Part shown: positions 1 through 5,653 of the stretch, piece by piece
Layout: each line of letters begins with the position of its first letter
Numbering within the stretch: the stretch's first letter is position 1
Assembly (NCBI GenBank): GCA_021812745.1
Contig: JAKAMS010000186.1
Coordinates: 1-5,653, forward strand
Source of the DNA: Bacteroidota bacterium
GTDB lineage: Bacteria > Bacteroidota > Ignavibacteria > Ignavibacteriales > Melioribacteraceae
DNA: 5,653 nucleotides
Direction: 5' to 3'
Position numbers and translations under genes: made by a program
The notes under the pieces: generated by a model
The model's input: only the letters and a program-made list of their open reading frames with translations
Database searches by the model: none
What the model was told of the DNA's origin: nothing

Positions 1-29
1 AGCTGCTCTACCAACTGAGCTAAGCCAGC
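1..29 (-). tRNA. tRNA gene, 5' portion (partial; possibly tRNA-Thr)
   Basis: Read on the minus strand, the first 29 bases form the 5' part of a tRNA. There is a 7-base acceptor strand GCTGGCT, then TA at positions 8-9. A D-arm follows with stem GCTC/GAGC and loop AGTTGGTA, which carries the conserved GG. Next come A26 and the first three bases (GCT) of the anticodon stem. The anticodon, T-arm and 3' acceptor strand lie beyond the left edge, so the identity cannot be read. The run GGTAGAGCAGCT resembles bacterial tRNA-Thr(UGU), which is my best guess only. A candidate promoter lies directly upstream at 42-73. The tRNA assignment is secure; the amino acid is not. Confidence 0.9.
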
Positions 30-41
30 ATTTTTAGTGCG

Positions 42-73
42 CAAATCTAATATAAAAACCACATTCAGCGCAA
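42..73 (-). promoter_or_regulatory. Candidate Bacteroidota-type promoter for the tRNA gene
   Basis: On the minus strand, TAGATTTG (42-49) is an exact match to the Bacteroidota -7 consensus TAnnTTTG. A TTG (71-73) sits 21 bases upstream and could serve as the -33 element. The predicted transcription start, around 34-36, would be only 5-7 bases before the mature tRNA 5' end at 29, which is the geometry expected for a tRNA promoter. This is a pattern match supported by position; no start site has been measured. Confidence 0.55.
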
Positions 74-112
74 CAATTTCAAACGAATAATTCTATCTAA
101 ATCTTTAATTTA

Positions 113-138
113 TTGCATCGGCAAAAATTATATATTTG
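113..138 (+). promoter_or_regulatory. Candidate promoter for the RNA methyltransferase gene
   Basis: TATATTTG at 131-138 matches the Bacteroidota -7 consensus TAnnTTTG exactly. The nearest upstream TTG (113-115) is 15 bases away, shorter than the usual spacing of about 19-21, so the -33 element is weak. The implied start near 144 would leave a leader of about 15 bases before the ATG at 160 and would exclude much of the region as untranslated RNA. The region is very AT-rich, so a chance match is possible. Confidence 0.4.
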
Positions 139-159
139 AACTGAAAATTATTGATAATC

Positions 160-918
160 ATGCTATCTAAAAACCAGATCAAATATTACTCTTCGCTTCT
201 TAATAAAAAGCAGAGGCATCAAGAGAAAAAATTTATAGTCGAGGGATTGAAACTTATCACCGAAGCGATTGATTCCGGATTCCGGTGTGAGATTGTCATT
301 TTTCAAAAAGATTTTCTTGATGAAAATATTGACTTCGCAAAGTTCATTGAGAAAACTAAAATTAACTTTGATTCGGCGAAAGCACCGGACTTTGAGAAAA
401 TGTGCGATACAAAAACCCCGCAAGGAGTCGTTGGAGTATTCAATTTCAAAGAGCTGTCTAAAACCAATCTTGAGAACGAAAAATTAATTGTCGCTTTAGA
501 AAATATTTCAGATCCCGGAAATTTGGGTACAATCGTTAGAAATTGCGATTGGTTCGGTGTGAAGAATGTTCTGTTGAGTTCCGGTTGCGCGGAAATATAT
601 AACCCAAAAGTTGTCCGTTCTTCAGCCGGTTCAATTTTCCATCTTAATTTTTTCTATGAGAATAATTTTTACGGAGTGTTGGAAGAGCAGAAGAAAACCG
701 GCTATAAAATTTTATGCGCTGATTTGAATGGTGAAAATCTTTATAACTTTGCTCAAAATGAAAAAATGATTCTTGTTCTTGCAAATGAAGCCAATGGTCC
801 AACCGAAAAGTTATTGCAAATTTGTGATTTGAAAATTACTATTCCTAAAAAAGGTAATGCCGAATCGTTGAATGTGGCGAGTGCCTCAGCCGTTTTAATC
901 TCTCAGTTAACCAAATAA
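160..918 (+). CDS. SpoU/TrmH-family RNA 2'-O-ribose methyltransferase
   Basis: This 252-residue cytoplasmic protein should transfer a methyl group from S-adenosylmethionine to a ribose 2'-OH of rRNA or tRNA. The N-terminal part (about 1-100) resembles the SpoU substrate-binding domain, with KFIVEG at 24-29. The C-terminal trefoil-knot SPOUT domain carries the three family motifs: motif 1 at 115-133 (NISDPGNLGTIVRN, putative catalytic Arg127), motif 2 at 205-214 (LANEANG, Glu210) and motif 3 at 226-246 (IPKKGNAESLNVASA). VVRSSAGSIF at 151-160 is also family-typical. Length is normal. I chose ATG at 160; an in-frame TTG at 151 would add only three residues (M-I-I) and lies inside the likely leader. 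No Shine-Dalgarno is evident. RlmB-like 23S rRNA methylation is one possibility, but the family has several targets and the substrate cannot be read here. The gene diverges from the tRNA and converges on the amylase gene 21 bp downstream. Confidence 0.93.
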   Translation: MLSKNQIKYYSSLLNKKQRHQEKKFIVEGLKLITEAIDSGFRCEIVIFQKDFLDENIDFAKFIEKTKINFDSAKAPDFEKMCDTKTPQGVVGVFNFKELSKTNLENEKLIVALENISDPGNLGTIVRNCDWFGVKNVLLSSGCAEIYNPKVVRSSAGSIFHLNFFYENNFYGVLEEQKKTGYKILCADLNGENLYNFAQNEKMILVLANEANGPTEKLLQICDLKITIPKKGNAESLNVASASAVLISQLTK

Positions 919-939
919 AAATCCATTCAGCCGGATCAT

Positions 940-3756
940 CTATTTCAGTACTATCATCTTCTTTGTCTGAACAAATTTCCCCGCTTGTAAACGGTAAAAA
1001 TAAACACCACTTGTTAATTGAGAATGTATAATGGAGAATTGAGAATTATAAGTGCCGGCATTTTCATATTCATCTACTAGTGTAACAACCTCTCTTCCTA
1101 AAAGGTCAAACACCTTCAATGAGACATGACCTGCTACAGGCAACTGATAACTGATCACAGTGCTGGGATTAAACGGATTTGGATAATTCTGGTCAAGCCG
1201 GAATGATGTTGGAAGGGCTTCTTCCTTTTTTACATCCGCTAAAATTGATGCTTTGGGAATTTTCTTCGAAGTATATAATCGGTATTCTCCCGGCTGCAAA
1301 TCAATTTGCATATTCACATCGGTTACACTTAAACTGTCGCCGGAAAAGAATTCATACCACATCCCAACATTTTGAAATGTTACCGGAGCGCTTTGTGTAG
1401 CAACATCAAAGTTGCCTATTGCCGCAACATTTATCGAACTATGATTAATGTACAAACTCTTTGTAGCACTCCAAGCATTTATTGTAAAATCAGAGCTTGA
1501 GAATGCGGGATAAGATTTTTTCAAACGGATTAATGCGGCAAAAGTCTCGAATAAATTTTTTCTATCTGTGTTTGATAAATAATCCCACGCAAATGGTTTT
1601 TCTCCTAGTCTGCCGTTTGTGTTAATCGAAACATCATAACCCAGTTCGCCGCCCATCCAAATCATTTTTGGTCCGGGAACCGGAATAAAAAATGTTGCGG
1701 CTAATTTTATTCTATCCAATGCGGTTGTAAGAGTTTTTATGTCATAGTTTCCAACCGAACGCCCGGAAGTTAAATTATTGTACATCAATCTCTCTTCATC
1801 GTGGCTTTCCATATATCCTACAAGATTCGGAACATTCCATCCCCGTGATTTATACGAAATATCGCCAAAATAAGAACCGCTTAAATTGCCCATTGCTGCT
1901 TGGCTGTACGCATTGTTTAGATTTCCCCATAGCATCATGTCATAATTTGCCAGTTCGGTTTCTTCGCTATTGGCACAGAAATGTTCGAGTATGACATAAG
2001 CTGTGGAAGAAACCTGCCAAATTTTATCTGCAATTCTTTTTAGAATTGCAATGCGTTTTGTATCGTAAGCAGTTCCATCTCCGGGTGTATTTGTAAATCC
2101 TTTTGTAAAATCGAATCTGAATCCGTCAACTTTAAATTCAGTAAGCCAATAAGATGTGACGCGGTCAACAAAATATTTAGTTGCCGGGCTTTCGTGATTG
2201 AAATCGTTCCCCCAAGAATAAACTGTGTTTGGCGAAGTTACATTGAACCAAGGGTTATTTGCCGCGGGACGGCTGTTAGCTTTATCCCAATACATCTGCG
2301 CCATCGAATTAGAATTATAAGCGTGATTAAGAACTATATCTTGTATCACCGCAATTCCGTTTTGATGGCAGAGATCAATAAAATTTTTCAGATCATCCAT
2401 TGTTCCGTAATATTTATCCGGCGCAAAATATGTCATAGGATTGTAACCCCAGCTGTTGTTTCCTTCAAATTCGCTTATCGGCATCAGTTCAATAGCGTTT
2501 ATTCCAAGTCTCTTTAGATAGCTCAACGTATCAATTATAGTTTTATAAGAATGGGTGGTAACAAAATCCCGGACGAGTAATTCGTAGATAACTAAATTTT
2601 CTTTTGGAGGACGAATGAAATTTGGAACTTTCCAGTTATATGTTGGTTTAGCCGGTTCTAAAACAGAAACAATGCCGCTTGTTTTTTGAGTTGGATAAGC
2701 TTTCAAGTTCGGATATACTTGCTGTAATTCCGGATCAGTATCATATACCGGATCAAGAATTTTATCTGTGTATGGATCATAAATCCGTAAGTCGCCATCA
2801 ATTAAAAACTGATAAGCTATTTCACCTTGAGGATCTGCAAGATTAGAAGGCATACCAATCCACCACAGACTATCCTGTGTAGAGTTGTCGCGGTTCATGA
2901 ACCACGCCTGGTCAACTTTCCAATCGGTATGATCTCCGATCAGGTAAATAAATTTTTTACCGGGCGCGTAGAGAGCAAGAACCCTGGTATTATAATTTAT
3001 TCCAATTTGGCTTCCCTGTGGTATTGGAAGATTTTGGACTTCCTGGTTCTTCATGATCACAAATAGAGTTGAGTCTTTATGGTTTGCATTATCTGCGGCA
3101 ATAATCTTTATATCATTTCTTCCCTGCAAGTAATTATTTGCAACGAAATTATAGCTCAATGGATTAGTTGTGCTTTGAGCAACCTGATTTCCGTTTATAA
3201 ATAATGTGGTTGTACCTGCAACAGTAGTTGAAATGTTAATTGGAAGAGTTGAACCGGCTGAAACAAAAACCGGCGAACGCATCGGGTCGCCGTAACTTAA
3301 ATTCACAGTTGGAGAATTAAGTACTATGGAAATTCCGGCACTGTAGAGAGGAACATGAATATCATCGGTTTGCTTTGTTGCATCCGCACTTCTTAAAACA
3401 AAATTTAAGGTAGTAATCTTTTCGGATGATGATGTTATACCATAAAAATTTCTTGGATTGTTAATCACAATTCTATAAACATTGGGACTAACGTAAGTAA
3501 GCTGTGGTTGTGTCGAATTATTGCCCCAGCTTTCAATTACATATTTCCATGAAGAATTATCATTATTTATGTATACGCCAGTGTGGGTGTATACAATTCC
3601 AGTATAACCAACTAAAGTCTTTGTTTGATGAGTAATATCAAATGTAATCGTTATCTGATCGGTTTCAGTCGGATACTGCGGGCTTGTTGTAAAAGTTGTT
3701 TGAGCAACCAATGCAGTGGTAAAAAAAATAAACAAAATAGAGGTTCTAATTTTCAT
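940..3756 (-). CDS. Secreted multidomain GH13 alpha-amylase-family enzyme with T9SS sorting domain
   Basis: This 938-residue enzyme probably acts on alpha-glucans outside the cell or on its surface. A signal peptide covers 1-18 (cleavage likely after LVA, before QTT). Residues about 22-135 resemble N-terminal beta modules of Bacteroidota amylases (HTGV, NFVLRSAD); about 140-235 look Ig-like; about 255-335 look like a CBM48/E-set domain (YLIGDHTDWK). The GH13 barrel spans about 387-745. Region V is MPISEF (425-430), region I DIVLNH (473-478) and region II GFRFDF (545-550, nucleophile Asp549). Region III is ILEHF (589-593, acid/base Glu591) and region IV ESHDEE (650-655, Asp653). All three catalytic acids are present. 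A C-terminal beta domain (about 755-830) precedes a type A T9SS sorting domain (about 852-938; NYPNPFNPST, GVYFYRL, TKKM). Export by Sec, then T9SS, is inferred. The exact activity (amylase, neopullulanase, branching or other) is unresolved. The ATG at 3756 is followed directly by the signal peptide, supporting this start; a clear Shine-Dalgarno is absent. Confidence 0.93.
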   Translation of the reverse strand: MKIRTSILFIFFTTALVAQTTFTTSPQYPTETDQITITFDITHQTKTLVGYTGIVYTHTGVYINNDNSSWKYVIESWGNNSTQPQLTYVSPNVYRIVINNPRNFYGITSSSEKITTLNFVLRSADATKQTDDIHVPLYSAGISIVLNSPTVNLSYGDPMRSPVFVSAGSTLPINISTTVAGTTTLFINGNQVAQSTTNPLSYNFVANNYLQGRNDIKIIAADNANHKDSTLFVIMKNQEVQNLPIPQGSQIGINYNTRVLALYAPGKKFIYLIGDHTDWKVDQAWFMNRDNSTQDSLWWIGMPSNLADPQGEIAYQFLIDGDLRIYDPYTDKILDPVYDTDPELQQVYPNLKAYPTQKTSGIVSVLEPAKPTYNWKVPNFIRPPKENLVIYELLVRDFVTTHSYKTIIDTLSYLKRLGINAIELMPISEFEGNNSWGYNPMTYFAPDKYYGTMDDLKNFIDLCHQNGIAVIQDIVLNHAYNSNSMAQMYWDKANSRPAANNPWFNVTSPNTVYSWGNDFNHESPATKYFVDRVTSYWLTEFKVDGFRFDFTKGFTNTPGDGTAYDTKRIAILKRIADKIWQVSSTAYVILEHFCANSEETELANYDMMLWGNLNNAYSQAAMGNLSGSYFGDISYKSRGWNVPNLVGYMESHDEERLMYNNLTSGRSVGNYDIKTLTTALDRIKLAATFFIPVPGPKMIWMGGELGYDVSINTNGRLGEKPFAWDYLSNTDRKNLFETFAALIRLKKSYPAFSSSDFTINAWSATKSLYINHSSINVAAIGNFDVATQSAPVTFQNVGMWYEFFSGDSLSVTDVNMQIDLQPGEYRLYTSKKIPKASILADVKKEEALPTSFRLDQNYPNPFNPSTVISYQLPVAGHVSLKVFDLLGREVVTLVDEYENAGTYNSQFSIIHSQLTSGVYFYRLQAGKFVQTKKMIVLK
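1016..1050 (-). repeat. Degenerate heptanucleotide tandem repeat inside the sorting-domain coding sequence
   Basis: Five consecutive 7-base units lie end to end. On the plus strand they read AATTGAG, AATGTAT, AATGGAG, AATTGAG and AATTATA; on the minus (coding) strand the consensus is CTCAATT. Two units are identical, one differs by one base and two are more diverged. The stretch is in frame in the amylase gene and encodes residues 903-914 (YNSQFSIIHSQL), between the conserved blocks AGTY and SGVYFYRL of the T9SS domain. Similar AATTGAG-type runs occur between genes in related genomes as I recall, but I cannot check this here. Confidence 0.6.
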
Positions 3757-3804
3757 GATGGGTTCAGCTCTTTGCCTAAAAAATAGTTGTCTAAAATTTG
3801 TGGG

Positions 3805-3835
3805 TAAAGTTAGGTATGGATTAACTTCTAATCAA
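3805..3835 (-). promoter_or_regulatory. Possible promoter for the amylase gene
   Basis: On the minus strand, TAACTTTA (3805-3812) matches TAnnTTTG at all but the last base. A TTG (3833-3835) lies 20 bases upstream, the usual spacing for the Bacteroidota -33 element. The predicted start near 3798 gives a leader of about 42 bases before the ATG at 3756. The -33 element falls inside the last codons of the receptor gene. No hairpin terminator is visible between 3757 and 3827, so read-through from the receptor gene is an equally good or additional source of transcript. Confidence 0.35.
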
Positions 3836-5653
3836 GAAATTCCCACGCAACACCGAAGCGTAAACTGCGCCCTTGCTTGGGATAATAGGGAACAATAAAA
3901 TATTTTGCATCAAGAAGATTTTCCCAGACAAAATAAATAGTCGCAGATTTTTGAATTCGTCCCGCAAGAAAGAAGTCCACTTGAAACGATGGAGAGACGG
4001 ACGGAGAAGTTATTATCTGAGATGAAGTAATTGGATTAAAACTGAAATAAGAAGAGATATTTTTTTCATAATCAAAATGCACAAAGTCTCTTGTGCCTAT
4101 TGAATAATAACTCAATCCGCTTTTTAATTCAAGATTTCTTTTGAAGAGAGTGTCAACATAATAGACTCCGCCTGAAGAAGTGAAACTGGGAAGTTTATAT
4201 TCTTTTCTATTCTCTGATGAAAAATAAAAATTCGTATTCGTGCTCAAAAGAATTTTCCAAATCTTAAAATCTAATTTTAGATTCAACCCACTTAAAAGAA
4301 GATTTCTAATCGCAAAAAACGATGTCTGCTCATACGAAGAATCCGCTGTAAATGTAGTAGAAAGAAGTGCATTGCTAGTTGATTGATTAAAGTATCCGAT
4401 GGAAACGTCTGCGAACTTATTTCTAAATAACATGGTGAATTCAAGAGAAGATTTCTTTTGCGTTTCTAATGTTAAAAATGGTCTTACAAATCTTTCTTCC
4501 CATGCGTTAAACGGTTTCTGATAAGAAGAAAAACCGGCATAAAGATTAAATGATTTGCCGAGCAAAATGTCTGCGTCTGCTCCGAGTCCAATGTAACTCT
4601 TATCAGAGTAATTCAAATATTTGCCAAAGACAGCCGGAGTAAATGAATCGCCGAACATATTGAAAGATGCTAGCAAAGATTCCGAGAAAGAAGATTTACG
4701 TGTTTGCTGAGCAAGCAAAGGTGTGTTGAAAACCGACCGCTCAAGATTTGTTGTCGAAATTAATTTTCCAAATTTAAAATTAAGATCTTGCCGTAAATTC
4801 AAACCGATTGTTCTCTGAAAATTATTATCAACAATTTGTTTCAATATGTTTTGACTGATTCCCAAATATTCGTTCTGGCGGAACTCTGTCAGATTAGATT
4901 GATAATAAAGGGCTAGATCGGTGTATGATGAATCCAAAAAATTGGCGAGCATTCGCAATCTAAAATCATTAACTGTTACTTTCTGATACCGGTCAGTATA
5001 ATTTACGGGCGCTTGAAGGTTGTTGTATACCACGTCGTAGAATTGTGCTGCCGGAAAAGAAATCAAAATTGAATCAGAATCCACGCCGCCGTTCAACTGG
5101 ACTTTTGATTTCACATATCTATAACTCGCAATCAAATTAACCGATTTAGAAAAAAGATAACTAAGACGAGTAGTTCCGCTCCAATTACTGTAATCGGTAT
5201 TTACATAGTTAGGATTTGTGCTTTGATTTGTAATTTCTATGTAGGTGTTTAATTTATTAACCGGATAGATATTAAATATTCCGTCAATCAAACCTTCTCC
5301 ATTGGGCGCTTGATAATATTTCAAACGTGAAAAAGGTTTACGAGAATCAGACTCACGCGAAATAAAATTTATTGAAACCGGATTGTTATTGTTCCCATAC
5401 AAAAAACCGCGCGCCAACGGAATTACTTCAATAGAATCAATGCTTTCCGACTGAAACAGATTCAGGTCAAGTGAATTTGTCAAACGGTTGTTTATCAAAA
5501 TGCCGTCCGACATAAATGAAATATTTCCGAAGCCATTACCGTAGATAAGAGTTTCGCTGGGCTGTCCGACAGAACCTAGGTCGCGTACAAATCCAAAGGG
5601 AACAATTGTGAAGAAATCTGCCGCGGTTCTATAATCGGTTGTTCTCAATTTTT
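3828..5653 (-). CDS. TonB-dependent-receptor-like outer-membrane protein (plug and barrel), 5' end missing
   Basis: The frame is open to the right edge, so the true start lies outside; the TTG at 5646-5648 is an internal Leu codon, not a believable start. Numbering from that Leu, residues 1-98 look like the end of a TonB plug domain: a 'DLGSVGQPSETLIYG' segment (23-37), SDGILINN (47-54) and SIEVIPLARGFLYG (72-85). Residues about 105-606 are rich in alternating aromatic and polar stretches, as in an outer-membrane beta-barrel. They end with the receptor-type C-terminus NLLDAKY (577-583), YPKQGRSLRFG and a final beta strand ending WEFLD. The missing part should include a signal peptide and possibly a TonB box or a carboxypeptidase-like domain. 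The role would be TonB-driven uptake or outer-membrane transport; the ligand is unknown. It is not recognisably SusC, and no SusD follows. The amylase gene begins 71 bp downstream on the same strand, which hints at, but does not prove, a shared glycan-related job. A non-transporting porin-like relative is the main alternative. Confidence 0.82.
   Translation of the reverse strand, partial: KLRTTDYRTAADFFTIVPFGFVRDLGSVGQPSETLIYGNGFGNISFMSDGILINNRLTNSLDLNLFQSESIDSIEVIPLARGFLYGNNNNPVSINFISRESDSRKPFSRLKYYQAPNGEGLIDGIFNIYPVNKLNTYIEITNQSTNPNYVNTDYSNWSGTTRLSYLFSKSVNLIASYRYVKSKVQLNGGVDSDSILISFPAAQFYDVVYNNLQAPVNYTDRYQKVTVNDFRLRMLANFLDSSYTDLALYYQSNLTEFRQNEYLGISQNILKQIVDNNFQRTIGLNLRQDLNFKFGKLISTTNLERSVFNTPLLAQQTRKSSFSESLLASFNMFGDSFTPAVFGKYLNYSDKSYIGLGADADILLGKSFNLYAGFSSYQKPFNAWEERFVRPFLTLETQKKSSLEFTMLFRNKFADVSIGYFNQSTSNALLSTTFTADSSYEQTSFFAIRNLLLSGLNLKLDFKIWKILLSTNTNFYFSSENRKEYKLPSFTSSGGVYYVDTLFKRNLELKSGLSYYSIGTRDFVHFDYEKNISSYFSFNPITSSQIITSPSVSPSFQVDFFLAGRIQKSATIYFVWENLLDAKYFIVPYYPKQGRSLRFGVAWEFLD

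Noticed and set aside
151..159. TTG start that would lengthen the methyltransferase by three residues
   Set aside because: The ATG at 160 is a stronger codon, homologues typically begin close to the LSKNQ block, and the TTG is very close to the predicted transcription start.
919..939. Possible bidirectional terminator between the convergent methyltransferase and amylase genes
   Set aside because: Only a 4-bp ATCC/GGAT stem with a long loop is visible, followed by no clean T-run on either strand, so it cannot be supported as a terminator.
2194..2517. Plus-strand open frame of about 107 codons opposite the amylase gene
   Set aside because: It lies wholly antisense to the conserved catalytic domain, its translation shows no recognisable domain, and it has no credible start context.
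2943..2961. Inverted repeat GGTAAA/TTTACC with a 7-base AT-rich spacer
   Set aside because: It lies inside the amylase coding sequence, encodes the normal GKKFIYLIG stretch of the E-set domain, and is short enough to occur by chance.
3716..3898. Plus-strand open frame crossing the gap between the amylase and receptor genes
   Set aside because: It overlaps the ends of two well-supported minus-strand genes and its product looks like a random translation, with no motif or ribosome-binding site.
5646..5648. TTG as the start of the receptor-like gene
   Set aside because: The frame continues to the window edge, and starting here would give a plug domain without its beginning or any signal peptide, so the gene is treated as 5'-truncated.

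Overview
The window looks like chromosome from a member of the Bacteroidota/Ignavibacteriota/Chlorobiota group. Three observations support this. A large secreted enzyme ends in a type IX secretion (T9SS) type A sorting domain of the 'NYPNPFNPST' kind, which is especially typical of Ignavibacteria. Candidate promoters match the Bacteroidota -7 consensus TAnnTTTG. The gene starts lack convincing Shine-Dalgarno sequences. The DNA is visibly AT-rich. The exact genus cannot be named from the sequence.

Layout from left to right. Bases 1-29 are the 5' end of a tRNA gene on the minus strand, cut by the window edge; tRNA-Thr(UGU) is the best guess. Bases 30-159 are a divergent intergenic region with one candidate promoter facing each way. 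Bases 160-918 (+) encode a SpoU/TrmH-family RNA 2'-O-ribose methyltransferase. It converges, across only 21 bp, on a large minus-strand gene (940-3756) for a secreted multidomain GH13 alpha-amylase-family enzyme. Upstream of that gene, after a 71-bp gap, a minus-strand gene runs from the right edge down to 3828. It encodes the plug and beta-barrel of a TonB-dependent-receptor-like outer-membrane protein and is missing its N-terminus.

How the genes may work together. The tRNA gene and the methyltransferase gene are a translation/RNA-modification neighbourhood. The receptor-like protein and the amylase are co-directional and closely spaced, so they may be co-transcribed: an outer-membrane transporter followed by a glucan-degrading enzyme exported by T9SS. 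No SusD-like gene is visible, so a classical starch-utilisation locus is not shown here.

I see no transposase, CRISPR array, phage gene or clearly novel system. The most unusual detail is a short degenerate heptanucleotide repeat (1016-1050) lying in frame inside the sorting domain of the amylase.
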